Below are positions 25,695 through 34,402 of a DNA stretch of 64,000 nucleotides, one piece after another. The DNA comes from MED-G105 sp039819085 (GTDB lineage: Bacteria; Pseudomonadota; Alphaproteobacteria; Caulobacterales; Parvularculaceae), in contig JBCBSQ010000009.1 in assembly GCA_039819085.1 (NCBI GenBank), forward strand, positions 48,839 to 112,838, given 5' to 3'. Each line of letters opens with the position of its first letter. Positions within the stretch are counted from its first letter, which is position 1. The notes below the pieces were generated by a model. It saw nothing but the letters and a program-made list of their open reading frames with translations. It ran no database searches and had not been told where the DNA came from. A program made the translations under genes and the position numbers.

Positions 25695-27368
25695 ATGGCT
25701 GACGGACAAACCCAAACCGCAACGGAAGGCCACGATGATCATCATGATCATGTGCCGCCTTTTTTCGTCCGCTGGTTCTTTTCCACGAACCATAAAGACA
25801 TTGGGACGCTCTATCTGATCTTCGCGATCCTCGCCGGCGTCATTGGCGGCGCGATGTCGGGCCTGATGCGGTTGGAGCTTGCGGAGCCGGGGGTCACGTT
25901 CCTGACGAACTTCACCGGCGGCGATGCGACCGCGGCGGCGAACTTCTACAATGTTCTGATCACGTACCATGGCCTCATCATGATCTTCTTCATGGTGATG
26001 CCGGCCATGATCGGCGGGTTCGGCAACTGGTTCGTGCCCATCATGATCGGCGCGCCGGACATGGCGTTCCCGCGCATGAACAATATTTCGTTCTGGCTTT
26101 ACGGCGCGTCCGGTATTCTGATTCTTTTGTCGATTTTCTCACCCGGTTACGGCTCGCAGATCGGCTTCGGCGGCGGCTGGGTGCTCTATCCGCCGCTCTC
26201 GTCCACCACCGGCTCGCCGGGCCCTGCGATGGATTTGCTGATCCTGTCGCTGCACCTCGCCGGCGCGTCGTCGATCCTCGGCGCGATCAACTTCATCACC
26301 ACGATCTTCAACATGCGCGCGCCGGGCATGACGCTGCACAAGATGCCGCTTTTCGCCTGGGCCGTCCTGGTGACCGCTTTCCTTCTGGTCCTGTCACTTC
26401 CTGTGTTGGCGGCGGCGATCACGATGCTCCTGACCGACCGGAACTTCGGCACGTCTTTCTTTGACGCGGCCGGCGGCGGCGACCCGATCCTTTACCAGCA
26501 CCTCTTCTGGTTCTTCGGCCACCCGGAAGTTTACATCCTCATCCTCCCGGGCTTCGGCATCATCAGCCACATCGTTTCGACATTCTCGAAGAAGCCGATC
26601 TTCGGCTATCTCGGCATGGCCTACGCCATGGTGGCGATCGGATTCGTCGGCTTCATCGTCTGGGCCCACCATATGTACACGGTCGGCCTTTCGGTGAACA
26701 TGAAGGCCTATTTCGTCGCCGCGACGATGATCATCGCCGTGCCCACCGGCATCAAGATCTTCTCATGGATCGCGACCATGTGGGGCGGATCGATTGATTT
26801 CAAAACGCCGATGCTCTGGGCGGTCGGGTTCATCTTCCTGTTCACCGTCGGCGGCGTCACCGGCGTCGTCCTCGCGAACGCCGGCATCGACCACTATCTT
26901 CACGATACGTACTATGTGGTCGCGCACTTCCACTATGTGTTGTCGCTTGGCGCGGTGTTCGCGATCTTCGCGGGCTGGTATTACTGGTTCGGCAAGATGT
27001 TCGGCGTTCAGTACCGGGAAATTCTCGGCGTCCTGCACTTCTGGGTGATGTTCGTCGGCGTGAACCTCATCTTTTTCCCGCAACATTTCCTGGGGCTTCA
27101 GGGCATGCCGCGCCGCTATATCGATTATCCGGAGGGTTTCGCGCTCTATAACGAGATCTCGACCTATGGCTACTACATCATGTCCGCGGGCATGCTGATC
27201 TTCGCCTATGCGATGTTCGACGCGTTCTTTATCTATCGGAAGAAGGCGGCGGCGAATCCGTGGGGCGAGGGCGCGACGACGCTTGAGTGGACGCTGCCGT
27301 CGCCGCCGCCCTTCCACCAGTTCAACGAGCTGCCGCGCTTCGACAAGGGCGACGCGAAGGCGTTCTAG
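25695..27368 (+). CDS. ctaD: Cytochrome c oxidase subunit I
   Basis: This 557-aa catalytic subunit has twelve helices and carries hemes a and a3 and CuB. Visible landmarks are the haem-a region FYNVLITYHGLIMIF, the CuB/Tyr motif FFGHPEVYILILPGFG and the HDTYYVVAHFHYVLSLGA segment with haem ligands. The N-terminus is His/Asp-rich (EGHDDHHDH). It follows ctaC by 62 bp and is followed by a strong terminator, so downstream assembly genes need read-through or their own promoter. Confidence 0.98.
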   Translation: MADGQTQTATEGHDDHHDHVPPFFVRWFFSTNHKDIGTLYLIFAILAGVIGGAMSGLMRLELAEPGVTFLTNFTGGDATAAANFYNVLITYHGLIMIFFMVMPAMIGGFGNWFVPIMIGAPDMAFPRMNNISFWLYGASGILILLSIFSPGYGSQIGFGGGWVLYPPLSSTTGSPGPAMDLLILSLHLAGASSILGAINFITTIFNMRAPGMTLHKMPLFAWAVLVTAFLLVLSLPVLAAAITMLLTDRNFGTSFFDAAGGGDPILYQHLFWFFGHPEVYILILPGFGIISHIVSTFSKKPIFGYLGMAYAMVAIGFVGFIVWAHHMYTVGLSVNMKAYFVAATMIIAVPTGIKIFSWIATMWGGSIDFKTPMLWAVGFIFLFTVGGVTGVVLANAGIDHYLHDTYYVVAHFHYVLSLGAVFAIFAGWYYWFGKMFGVQYREILGVLHFWVMFVGVNLIFFPQHFLGLQGMPRRYIDYPEGFALYNEISTYGYYIMSAGMLIFAYAMFDAFFIYRKKAAANPWGEGATTLEWTLPSPPPFHQFNELPRFDKGDAKAF

Positions 27369-27400
27369 TCCTCAATCGATCGATCGCGACCGACACGAAA

Positions 27401-27428
27401 AAGCCCCGGCCATGGCCGGGGCTTTTTT
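27401..27428 (+). terminator. Rho-independent terminator after ctaD
   Basis: The perfect 11-bp stem AAGCCCCGGCC / GGCCGGGGCTT (27401-27411 and 27414-27424) has a minimal AT loop and is followed by a T run to 27428; As precede it on the other side. It separates ctaCD from the assembly genes and could set a higher level for the two core subunits. Confidence 0.92.
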
Positions 27429-27565
27429 CGCGTCCTCCATGCAGCACTCCCCATTTGACGCGCGCGCCAGACCTGTCACGTTAAGACTTTCTTAACGCTT
27501 CGCCGGCGCTCGGCCGCGTCGGGCCAATCTCGGGGGCGTGCGGGGAAGAGAGGGGCGACGAAACG

Positions 27566-27931
27566 ATGCTGCAAACAATTCTGAACGACGTGATGAACAT
27601 TCTGCGCGGCGTATTCCTGCATGGCGATGCGGTTTCTCTTGGCGTCGCCTTCGGCTCGGTCATCATCGCCGCGCTGATCATGCGGCGCGCGTCTCAGATC
27701 GGCGCAATGACGCTGCTGGCGCTCATTCTTTTTGTGATCGGCGGGTTCGCGCGGGCGCTGCTGGCGCGCGCAGCGCCTGAAGGGGGCGGATCGGCCGCGG
27801 GCGCCCAGTTGGAATCGAGCTGGTCGCAGTTCATGAACCTGCAGGCCGGAACGCTGTTGGCGTACTTCCTCGCCTTCATGGCGCTGATCCTCGTCTTTTT
27901 TGCGCTGAAGTCGGTTGTGGCGCGCGGCTGA
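27566..27931 (+). CDS. Small membrane protein inside the oxidase cluster, unknown
   Basis: This 121-aa protein has three predicted helices (about residues 24-38, 45-65 and 92-116) and a Gly/Ala-rich hydrophilic loop between the second and third. I do not recognise the family. It lies between the ctaD terminator and ctaB on the same strand, so a role in oxidase assembly or as a small subunit is possible. This is inferred from position only. Confidence 0.65.
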   Translation: MLQTILNDVMNILRGVFLHGDAVSLGVAFGSVIIAALIMRRASQIGAMTLLALILFVIGGFARALLARAAPEGGGSAAGAQLESSWSQFMNLQAGTLLAYFLAFMALILVFFALKSVVARG

Positions 27932-28035
27932 CCAAAGGTGGATGGAAGGCGTTCGGCGCCCCGTGACGCTCGGCCGCCTTTAAGACGCGCGCTTGGCTCT
28001 TCCGTTTCGCGTCCGGTTCGGCCATAGACGCGTCC

Positions 28036-28980
28036 ATGACCACAATCGATCTGAACGCTGCGAACGCAGACGTCGCCGCGCCCGCCATCCCGACCGACGC
28101 TGCGCGGCCGCTGGACTATTTCGACCTGTTAAAGCCGCGCGTGATGTCGCTCGTGATCTTCACGGCGCTTGTCGGCATGGTGTGGGCCTATGTGGCGGGT
28201 GGAACGCTGCCGTTTGGGCTGGCGGTCGTGTCGCTCCTCGCCATCTCCGTCGGCGCGGGGGCGTCCGGCGCGCTGAACATGTGGTGGGACGCCGACATCG
28301 ACGCCGTCATGGAGCGTACGGCGAAGCGGCCGATCCCCCGCGGGGCCGTCCCCAAGCCTGAAGCGGCGGCTTTTGGCCTTGTCCTCTCCGCCTTGTCGGT
28401 GGCGCTCCTGGCGCTCGCGTCGAACTATGTCGCTGCGGGCCTCCTCGCCTTCACGATCTTTTTCTACGCGGTCATCTACTCGATGTGGCTGAAGCGCTCG
28501 ACGGCGCAGAACATCGTCATTGGCGGCGCCGCCGGCGCCCTGCCGCCAGTCGTCGCCTGGGCCGCCGTCACAGGCGATACCCCCTGGCAGGCCTGGGCGC
28601 TCTTCATGATCATTTTTCTGTGGACGCCGCCGCATTTCTGGGCGCTCGCGCTCAGGCGGTCGACGGATTATGAGCGCGTCGGCGTGCCGATGATGCCGAA
28701 CGTGGAGGGCGACTCCGCCACCAAACGGCAGATTTTCGCGTATTCGGTCATCCTGGCGGTTTTCGCCGCTGCCGCGCAGCCTTTCGGCCTTGGCGGACCG
28801 CTTTATCTCGTCGTGTCCGTCGTGATGGGCGCGCAGTTTGTTCGCCTCGCCTATCGGCTCCTGCGCGCGCCGGAGGGCGACGCGAAGACGGCGATGCGCC
28901 TGTTCGGCTTTTCAATCCTTTATCTATTTGGACTATTCGCCGCGCTGCTGGCGGAAGGCCTTTTCCTGCTGGCGATCTAG
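28036..28980 (+). CDS. ctaB: Heme o synthase (protoheme IX farnesyltransferase)
   Basis: This 314-aa UbiA-superfamily membrane enzyme adds a farnesyl group to heme b to make heme o for the aa3 oxidase. It begins with the family's DYFDLLKPRVMSLVIFTALVG and contains the prenyl-diphosphate/Mg motif NMWWDADIDAVMERTAKRPI. A second conserved stretch is WTPPHFWALALRRSTDYERV. Length and the pattern of about nine helices are normal. It is followed after 16 bp by the CoxF-like gene. Confidence 0.97.
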   Translation: MTTIDLNAANADVAAPAIPTDAARPLDYFDLLKPRVMSLVIFTALVGMVWAYVAGGTLPFGLAVVSLLAISVGAGASGALNMWWDADIDAVMERTAKRPIPRGAVPKPEAAAFGLVLSALSVALLALASNYVAAGLLAFTIFFYAVIYSMWLKRSTAQNIVIGGAAGALPPVVAWAAVTGDTPWQAWALFMIIFLWTPPHFWALALRRSTDYERVGVPMMPNVEGDSATKRQIFAYSVILAVFAAAAQPFGLGGPLYLVVSVVMGAQFVRLAYRLLRAPEGDAKTAMRLFGFSILYLFGLFAALLAEGLFLLAI

Positions 28981-28996
28981 GCCCATTTCTCGTGCG

Positions 28997-29140
28997 ATGG
29001 CTGACTTAATGACCGAGGATGAACAAAAACGGCGCAAGCAGCGCAATCTTGCGATCGCCGGCGGGATCGCGGCGTTCATCGTGCTCGTCTACCTCGTGAC
29101 CTTGATGCGCATCGGCGCGTCCGTCAGCGGCGGCGGGTGA
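28997..29140 (+). CDS. CoxF-like small single-helix protein
   Basis: This 47-aa protein has a charged cytoplasmic start (MTEDEQKRRKQRN) and one membrane helix (about 18-40). Alphaproteobacterial oxidase clusters usually have such a small gene (coxF) between ctaB and ctaG, and it is probably an assembly helper of unknown mechanism. Its TGA overlaps the ctaG ATG by one base (TGATG), so it is translationally coupled to ctaG. Its small size makes it easy to miss. Confidence 0.75.
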   Translation: MADLMTEDEQKRRKQRNLAIAGGIAAFIVLVYLVTLMRIGASVSGGG

Positions 29141-29745
29141 TGTCGGCTGTGCGGGGTGAGCCAAATTCGCATCGGCCTGCGGTCCGAGCGGACGCGAACC
29201 GACGAACCGCCGTCCGAATCGTCGGCGTCGCGGTCGGCATGCTCGGGCTCGCGGTCGCTTCGGTGCCCGCTTACCGCGCTTTTTGCCAGGTGACGGGCTG
29301 GGGCGGCACGACCCAGCGGGCGGAGGCGGGGGCGGACAGGGTGCTCGCCCGCGACATCACCATCCGCTTTGACGCGACCGTGGGCAAGGACCTGCCCTGG
29401 CGGTTCAAGCCGGAACAGGTCGACCAAACGCTCAAGATCGGCGAGACCGGCCTGGCGTTTTATGAAGCGTCCAATCTCTCCGACGGGCCTATCGTCGGCC
29501 GCGCGATCTTCAATGTCTCGCCCGCCAAGGCGGGCGCCTATTTCAACAAGATCGAGTGTTTCTGTTTCACCGAGCAGACGCTCCAACCGGGTGAAACGGT
29601 CTCCATGCCGGTGACCTATTTCATCGACCCGGCGCTGGCGAACGACCGGAACCTTGATGAGGTCGAAACGATTACGCTCGCTTACACCTTTTTCCGCTAC
29701 GCCGACGGCGAGCCGCTTGGAGAACTGGCTCAGGTCGATCCCTGA
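29140..29745 (+). CDS. ctaG: Cytochrome c oxidase assembly protein CtaG/Cox11
   Basis: This 201-aa protein has one N-terminal membrane helix (about 25-45), then YRAFCQVTGWGGTTQRAEAG and a periplasmic domain with the copper site KIECFCFTEQTL. Cox11 delivers copper to CuB of subunit I. The ATG at 29140 overlaps the preceding stop; a GTG one codon earlier is less likely. Length is normal for the family. Confidence 0.96.
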   Translation: MSAVRGEPNSHRPAVRADANRRTAVRIVGVAVGMLGLAVASVPAYRAFCQVTGWGGTTQRAEAGADRVLARDITIRFDATVGKDLPWRFKPEQVDQTLKIGETGLAFYEASNLSDGPIVGRAIFNVSPAKAGAYFNKIECFCFTEQTLQPGETVSMPVTYFIDPALANDRNLDEVETITLAYTFFRYADGEPLGELAQVDP

Positions 29746-29900
29746 ACCGCACGTTTTGGCCCGCGAAAGGGACTTTGTCGCAGGCTTTGGCGCATGCAGG
29801 TCTTGGAACCTTGCGCCTGCCGCGGCTATAGGGAGCGCAACAATTTGCAGGGCGTCGTCCCTTGCGTGATTGAGAACACAAGCTGAGGGGTCCTGCGTCC

Positions 29901-30881
29901 ATGGCCGGCGGAGAAGTCAAACACGATTACCACCTGGTGAACCCGTCACCCTGGCCGCTGGTCGGCTCGCTCGCCGCCGCGACGATGATGATCGGGGCGG
30001 TCACCTGGATGAAGTCGGGCGCTGGCGAGCCGGGCCTTGTTCTCGGCTCGATTGACAATCCCTTCATCGCATTGCGCGGTCCCTATCTCTTCATGCTCGG
30101 CTTCACCGGCGTCCTCATCACGATGATCGGCTGGTGGCGCGACGTCATTCGCGAGAGCCTGACGGGCGAGAACACCTCAACCGTCGTACGGCTCGGCCTG
30201 CGCTACGGCATGGTGCTCTTCATCGCCTCGGAGGTGATGTTTTTCGCGGGCTGGTTCTGGGCGTTCTTCGGCGCGGCGCTGTTCCCTGGCGCCATGGAGC
30301 CGATTGTCCTCACCGACGGCACGCAGATGCTGAACGCGAATGGCGACCCGGCCTATCTCGGCAATGACGGTCGTCAGCATGCGACCGGCGGCGTCTGGCC
30401 GCCCCATGGCGGACAGATGCAGGATGTCGAGCCGCTCAGCCCCTGGGGCCTGCCGCTCATCAACACGCTGATCCTCTTGCTGTCGGGCACGACGGTGACC
30501 TGGGCGCACCACGCCGTTCAGCATGGCGATCAGAAGGGTCTAAAGCAGGGTCTTCTCCTCACCATCATCCTTGGGCTGATCTTCACCTTCTTCCAGTACC
30601 TTGAGTACAAGGAGGCGCTCACCCTCGACATGTTCAAATTCTCCGGCGGCGGGATTTATGGCGCATCGTTCTTCATGGCGACGGGCTTCCACGGCCTCCA
30701 TGTTGTGATCGGCACGATCTTCCTGATCGTCTGCTATTTCCGCGCGGCGGCTGGCCACTTCACGCCGGAGCGCCATTTCGGCTTCGAGTGCGCCGCCTGG
30801 TACTGGCACTTCGTCGACGTCGTTTGGCTGTTCCTCTTCGCGTTCATTTACGTACTCGGCAACCAAGGCCTTCTCTCTTAA
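29901..30881 (+). CDS. ctaE: Cytochrome c oxidase subunit III
   Basis: This 326-aa, seven-helix subunit is slightly longer than most. Typical segments are FIASEVMFFAGWFWAFFGAA, LPLINTLILLLSGTTVTWAHH, FQYLEYKEA, and the final CAAWYWHFVDVVWLFLF. The loop after AALFPGAMEP carries an extra hydrophilic stretch of about 20 residues (around positions 137-160) before GVWPPHG. GAGGGG precedes the ATG. It shares the strand with ctaG after a 155-bp gap, which may hold a promoter. Confidence 0.96.
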   Translation: MAGGEVKHDYHLVNPSPWPLVGSLAAATMMIGAVTWMKSGAGEPGLVLGSIDNPFIALRGPYLFMLGFTGVLITMIGWWRDVIRESLTGENTSTVVRLGLRYGMVLFIASEVMFFAGWFWAFFGAALFPGAMEPIVLTDGTQMLNANGDPAYLGNDGRQHATGGVWPPHGGQMQDVEPLSPWGLPLINTLILLLSGTTVTWAHHAVQHGDQKGLKQGLLLTIILGLIFTFFQYLEYKEALTLDMFKFSGGGIYGASFFMATGFHGLHVVIGTIFLIVCYFRAAAGHFTPERHFGFECAAWYWHFVDVVWLFLFAFIYVLGNQGLLS

Positions 30882-30902
30882 CGCGCGCGGGGGGAGCCGC
30901 GG

Positions 30903-31289
30903 ATGGCGCACCAGTATCCGTCGGTTTCTCCCTATGCGGCGGGTCTTGCCGGCAAGTGCCCTCGTTGCGGCGAGGGGCGCTTGTTCAAGACATTTCTTGG
31001 CCTTCACGATAGATGCGCGGTGTGCGGGCTTGATTACGCCAAGGCCGACGCCGGCGACGGGCCGGCGGTCTTCGTCATCTTCATTGTCGGATTTCTCGCG
31101 GTCCTCGTCGCCTTCGTGGCGCGGTTCTCCTGGGGACTGCCTATCGCCGCTGCGTTCGCCGTTTCGGCGATTGTCGCGATCGCATCCTCGCTTTTATTGC
31201 TCCGTCCCCTGAAGGCGACGCTTATTGCGTTGCAGTTCCGGCACAATGCGGCGGAAAGCACCGGCGACGACGTTCAGGGCGAGGCGTGA
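30903..31289 (+). CDS. DUF983 zinc-ribbon membrane protein
   Basis: This 128-aa protein starts with a zinc ribbon (GKCPRCGEGRLF and RCAVCGLDY), followed by two membrane helices (about 57-78 and 80-102). DUF983 proteins are regularly encoded between ctaE and surf1 in alphaproteobacteria and are presumed oxidase biogenesis factors. It starts 22 bp after ctaE, and its stop overlaps the GTG start of surf1 (GTGA). Confidence 0.92.
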   Translation: MAHQYPSVSPYAAGLAGKCPRCGEGRLFKTFLGLHDRCAVCGLDYAKADAGDGPAVFVIFIVGFLAVLVAFVARFSWGLPIAAAFAVSAIVAIASSLLLLRPLKATLIALQFRHNAAESTGDDVQGEA

Positions 31290-32038
31290 CCTTTCGCTTT
31301 CGCCCCGCGCTCACTATCGCGACGCTGATCGCGCTCGCGATCCTTGTCTCCCTCGGGACCTGGCAGTTGCGGCGCCTTGAGTGGAAACGTGATCTCATCG
31401 CGCAGGTTGAGGCCCGGGTCGACGCAGCGCCGATACCTTACGATGAAGCGCTTCGTCTTCGCGAAAGCGATCCCGATACGGATTTTTCCTATACGCCGGT
31501 CGAGCTTGAGGGCCGGTATGCCCATAACCTTGAGGCGCACGTCTTTGGCACGCTGAATGGCGAGGCTGGCTATTACGTGTTCACGCCCCTCCGGATCGAC
31601 CGGACGACGGACGCTGGCGATGTCTACGTCTATGTGAACAGAGGCTTCGCGCCGCAAAGGCGAAAGGGCCGGGAAACGCGCGATGACGGCCTTCCCGAGG
31701 GCGAGGTGGTTGTGCGCGGCCTCCTGCGAGAAACCGAGCCGCTCGATTTGGGGATGGCTGATTTCTTCCGTCCGGAGAACGACAGGGAGGCGAACATCTG
31801 GCATGAACGGCGCACGGCTCGTTTCGCCGACGACGCTGATATCGTCGCGACGCCTGATTGGTATGTCGACAGTTTCGGGGTGGAGAACCCCGGCGAGTGG
31901 CCGAAAGGGGGGGCGACGCGGCTTGAGTTCTCAAATCGCCACTTCGAGTATGCGCTCACCTGGTTCGGGTTAGCTGCGGCGCTCCTCAGCGTATACGGAT
32001 TTTATTCCTTTGGCCGGAAAGACGCTTCAGGCGACTAA
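31286..32038 (+). CDS. SURF1 family oxidase assembly protein
   Basis: This 250-aa protein begins with a GTG inside the DUF983 stop. It has the typical two-helix layout: the first helix (about 7-25) followed by LGTWQLRRLEWKRDLIAQVE, and the second near the C-terminus (about 222-240). The periplasmic middle contains YVNRGFAPQRRK. SURF1 helps insert heme a into subunit I. It ends the oxidase cluster and overlaps by 4 bp the end of the gene on the other strand. Confidence 0.95.
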   Translation: MTFRFRPALTIATLIALAILVSLGTWQLRRLEWKRDLIAQVEARVDAAPIPYDEALRLRESDPDTDFSYTPVELEGRYAHNLEAHVFGTLNGEAGYYVFTPLRIDRTTDAGDVYVYVNRGFAPQRRKGRETRDDGLPEGEVVVRGLLRETEPLDLGMADFFRPENDREANIWHERRTARFADDADIVATPDWYVDSFGVENPGEWPKGGATRLEFSNRHFEYALTWFGLAAALLSVYGFYSFGRKDASGD

Positions 32039-32421
32039 TTCTCGCCTTCGTCAGACTCATCGTCGCCAGAGTCACCATCGCTGTCATCGAACAAAAGGAT
32101 GGCGCCAGCGCCGGCGCCGCGGCCACACGCAGCGAGGGATTTGCCCGTATAGACTTTGTTGGATTTGTAGCACTTGTCGCGGCTTTTGACGCGTCCGCAG
32201 ATTTGGCCGGTCTCAGGGTCTATCGATCGAATCCGAATACGGATCTTCCCGGCGAGGTCGCCGTAAATGATCTGCCCTGCGCGCAAGGTCTTGATCTCGC
32301 CAGCCGCCTTGACCGTTTTGCAGGCGGCGTCGTCCGCATAGGCTGATGATGTGAGGGCCAGAAGCGCAATGCATAATGCCGCCGCGCATGCGCCCGCTGC
32401 GCCGTCATTTCGTCGCCGCAC
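32035..32421 (-). CDS. Small secreted cysteine-rich protein, unknown
   Basis: This 128-aa protein has a Sec leader (basic MRRRNDGAAG, hydrophobic CAAALCIALLALTSSAYA, cleavage near residue 29). The mature part has four cysteines (ACKTVK, QICGRV, DKCYKS, AACGRG), enough for two disulfides, and a beta-rich pattern. It ends in a very acidic tail (DDSDGDSGDDESDEGE). I recognise no family. Its start lies 1 bp from the stop of the OmpA-like gene, so it belongs to the stator-like operon and may be its periplasmic partner. Confidence 0.65.
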   Translation of the reverse strand: MRRRNDGAAGACAAALCIALLALTSSAYADDAACKTVKAAGEIKTLRAGQIIYGDLAGKIRIRIRSIDPETGQICGRVKSRDKCYKSNKVYTGKSLAACGRGAGAGAILLFDDSDGDSGDDESDEGEN

Positions 32422-32422
32422 C

Positions 32423-33451
32423 TTATCGCTCCGTCAGCTTGAACTCGATACGCCGGTTCTGAGCGAGCGCTGCGGCGCTTGCGCCGGAAACAAGCGGGGC
32501 GGTTGAACCCGAGCCTGTCGCCATTAGGCGGCGCGATGGCACGCCGCGTGACCTCAGATAGTTCACTACCGAGATCGCTCTTTGGGCGGAGAGTTCAAGA
32601 TTGGAGTCGAAACGGAGCGCGCAGCTTGGTCCGAGTGGAGCCTGGTCGGCATGGCCATCGACGCGCAAGACCCAGTTCACTTCAGACGGGATCTCACCTT
32701 GAATGTCGATCAGCGCCGAGGCGAGCTTGTCGAGGTCCGACTGCCCGCCAGGACCAAGAACAGCCGAGCATGACCCGAACAGAATGTCGCTCTCAAAGAC
32801 AAAGCGGTCGCCGACGACCTTGATGTCGTCGCGGTCGCCAAGCGCTTCGCGCAACGCCTCGAAAAAACGCGACCGCACTTCCTGAAGCTCCTGCACCTTG
32901 CGGGCGAGAGCCGCATTGAGCCGCTGCGACAGGTTCTGGATCTGGGCTTCCTGTTCCCTGTCTTTCGCTTCAGCGGCTTCGAGGGCCTCCTGGAGGCTCT
33001 GAAGCTGCTTGCGAAGCGCATTGAGCTGAGCGTTCAGAGTCGCGATCTCCGACTTCTGCTCTTCCGTTAGCGCCTTTTCCGCCTCCAGTTCCTCCGCGGA
33101 CGACTTCACGGCTGCGGCGCTGGCGGCCAGCGAAGCGCCGAGAGCGGCGATTTCGGCGTTCTTGCCGTCGATCGTGTCCTGCAGCGACAGGACCTGCGCC
33201 TGGAGTTCATTGCGCGCGGCTTCTGCGAGGCCGAGCTGCTCGGCGAGCTCATTGATGCGCGCGGTAAGGCGCAACAGCTCGGCGTCCTTGCCCGCTAATT
33301 CGTCTTTCACCAATGTCAGGCGTTCGCCGAGATAGAACTGCGCGACCACGAATATCGACAGGACGAACATCAGCACCAGGAGCAACGTCGACAATCCGTC
33401 AACGAAGCCGGGCCAGATGTTGGCGTCGGTCCCGCGTCTGCGCCGGGCCAT
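32423..33451 (-). CDS. MotB/OmpA-like peptidoglycan-binding stator protein
   Basis: This 342-aa protein starts with a short basic cytoplasmic tail, then one membrane helix (about 16-38) with an aspartate at its start (WPGFVDGLSTLLLVLMF, D18) like the proton-binding residue of MotB/ExbD. A long coiled coil follows (about 45-185), then an OmpA/MotB domain (about 210-342) with VLRVDGHADQAPLG and SNLELSAQRAISVVNYLRSR, which binds peptidoglycan. It lies 3 bp downstream of the MotA/ExbB-like gene. The pair would form a wall-anchored, proton-driven complex, but it is not the flagellar stator, as no flagellar genes are near. The target is unknown. Confidence 0.88.
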   Translation of the reverse strand: MARRRRGTDANIWPGFVDGLSTLLLVLMFVLSIFVVAQFYLGERLTLVKDELAGKDAELLRLTARINELAEQLGLAEAARNELQAQVLSLQDTIDGKNAEIAALGASLAASAAAVKSSAEELEAEKALTEEQKSEIATLNAQLNALRKQLQSLQEALEAAEAKDREQEAQIQNLSQRLNAALARKVQELQEVRSRFFEALREALGDRDDIKVVGDRFVFESDILFGSCSAVLGPGGQSDLDKLASALIDIQGEIPSEVNWVLRVDGHADQAPLGPSCALRFDSNLELSAQRAISVVNYLRSRGVPSRRLMATGSGSTAPLVSGASAAALAQNRRIEFKLTER

Positions 33452-33454
33452 TGC

Positions 33455-34402
33455 CTATTCTCCGCCGCCGATGCGGATGAGGGTTCGGTTGAGGGCGCGA
33501 ATCTCGTCTTTCAATTCTGCGATCTGCCCCGCCTGCGCCTTGATCTGCGTTTCGGTGTTTGTGGCGAGCGCCGCCTCCAGCGATCCCACCGCGCCGGCCA
33601 TGTCACCGTCGGCGATATCAGCATAACTTGCGCTGTCGCCGCTGCGCCCGCGCGCAGTTTCGGTCTTGCCCGCGAGCCAGTCCTCAAGGTCGGAATAAAA
33701 ACGGTTCTGCGCCTGTCCCGCTTGCAGGTCGAGGAACCCGACAATGAGGCTGCCGCCAAGGCCGAAGAGCGAGGAGGAAAACGCCGTGCCCATGCCGCCG
33801 AGCGGCTCTTGCAGATTACGGATCAATTGGGCGACGGCGTCTTCGGCCGCGCCATCCGTGGCGAGGCCGCTGATCGTCGCGGCGACGGCGTTTACGGTCT
33901 CAAGCAATCCCCAGAACGTGCCGAGAAGGCCGAGAAACACAAGGAGATTGCCGATATAGCGGCCCATCTCCCGGCCTTCATCCATCCGGCTGCCAACCGA
34001 ATCGAGAATGGTGCGGGTCGTTTCAGGCGAGAGCCGGTTGGAGTTGTTGCGGTCCGCGTCCAGAAGGATGCCTTCAACGGCGCGGATCAGAGCTGGCGCG
34101 CGCGGCAGCCGCGTACGCGAAGGATCGCCTGAGTCAATGAACGCCTCGACCCATCTGACCGCCGGCGAGACCACGCCCGCCTGGCGCATGTTGTAGACGA
34201 TGCCGATAAACAGAACGCCGATGATGAGGCCGTTCAGCGCCTGATTTGCGTTGAACGCGTCAAGCAAAAGCGATGTCGGCTGCGGGCTGTAAGGCGACAG
34301 ATAATAGAGCACCACCCCGACCACGGTCAGGAACAACAGCATGTTCAGGATGTAGCCGCCCGGCTTGGTGAACCGCACCGAGCGCCCAAGTGTGCGCGCC
34401 AT
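33455..34402 (-). CDS. MotA/TolQ/ExbB-like proton channel protein
   Basis: This 315-aa protein has helices near residues 15-35, 52-70, 150-172 and 198-222. The core segment GNLLVFLGLLGTFWGLLETV followed by LGGMGTAFSSSLFGLGGSLI matches the MotA/TolQ/ExbB domain. A short coiled coil closes the protein (about 280-310). It is the first gene of the three-gene minus-strand unit with the OmpA-like and small secreted proteins. Similar gene pairs are widespread and uncharacterised in alphaproteobacteria. The protein lacks the long cytoplasmic tail of ZorA. Confidence 0.88.
   Translation of the reverse strand: MARTLGRSVRFTKPGGYILNMLLFLTVVGVVLYYLSPYSPQPTSLLLDAFNANQALNGLIIGVLFIGIVYNMRQAGVVSPAVRWVEAFIDSGDPSRTRLPRAPALIRAVEGILLDADRNNSNRLSPETTRTILDSVGSRMDEGREMGRYIGNLLVFLGLLGTFWGLLETVNAVAATISGLATDGAAEDAVAQLIRNLQEPLGGMGTAFSSSLFGLGGSLIVGFLDLQAGQAQNRFYSDLEDWLAGKTETARGRSGDSASYADIADGDMAGAVGSLEAALATNTETQIKAQAGQIAELKDEIRALNRTLIRIGGGE

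Noticed and set aside
32423..34402. Zorya-type anti-phage system, because of adjacent MotA-like and OmpA-like proteins
   Set aside because: The MotA-like protein lacks the long cytoplasmic tail of ZorA, and no ZorC, ZorD or ZorE gene is near. The pair resembles a common alphaproteobacterial envelope pair.
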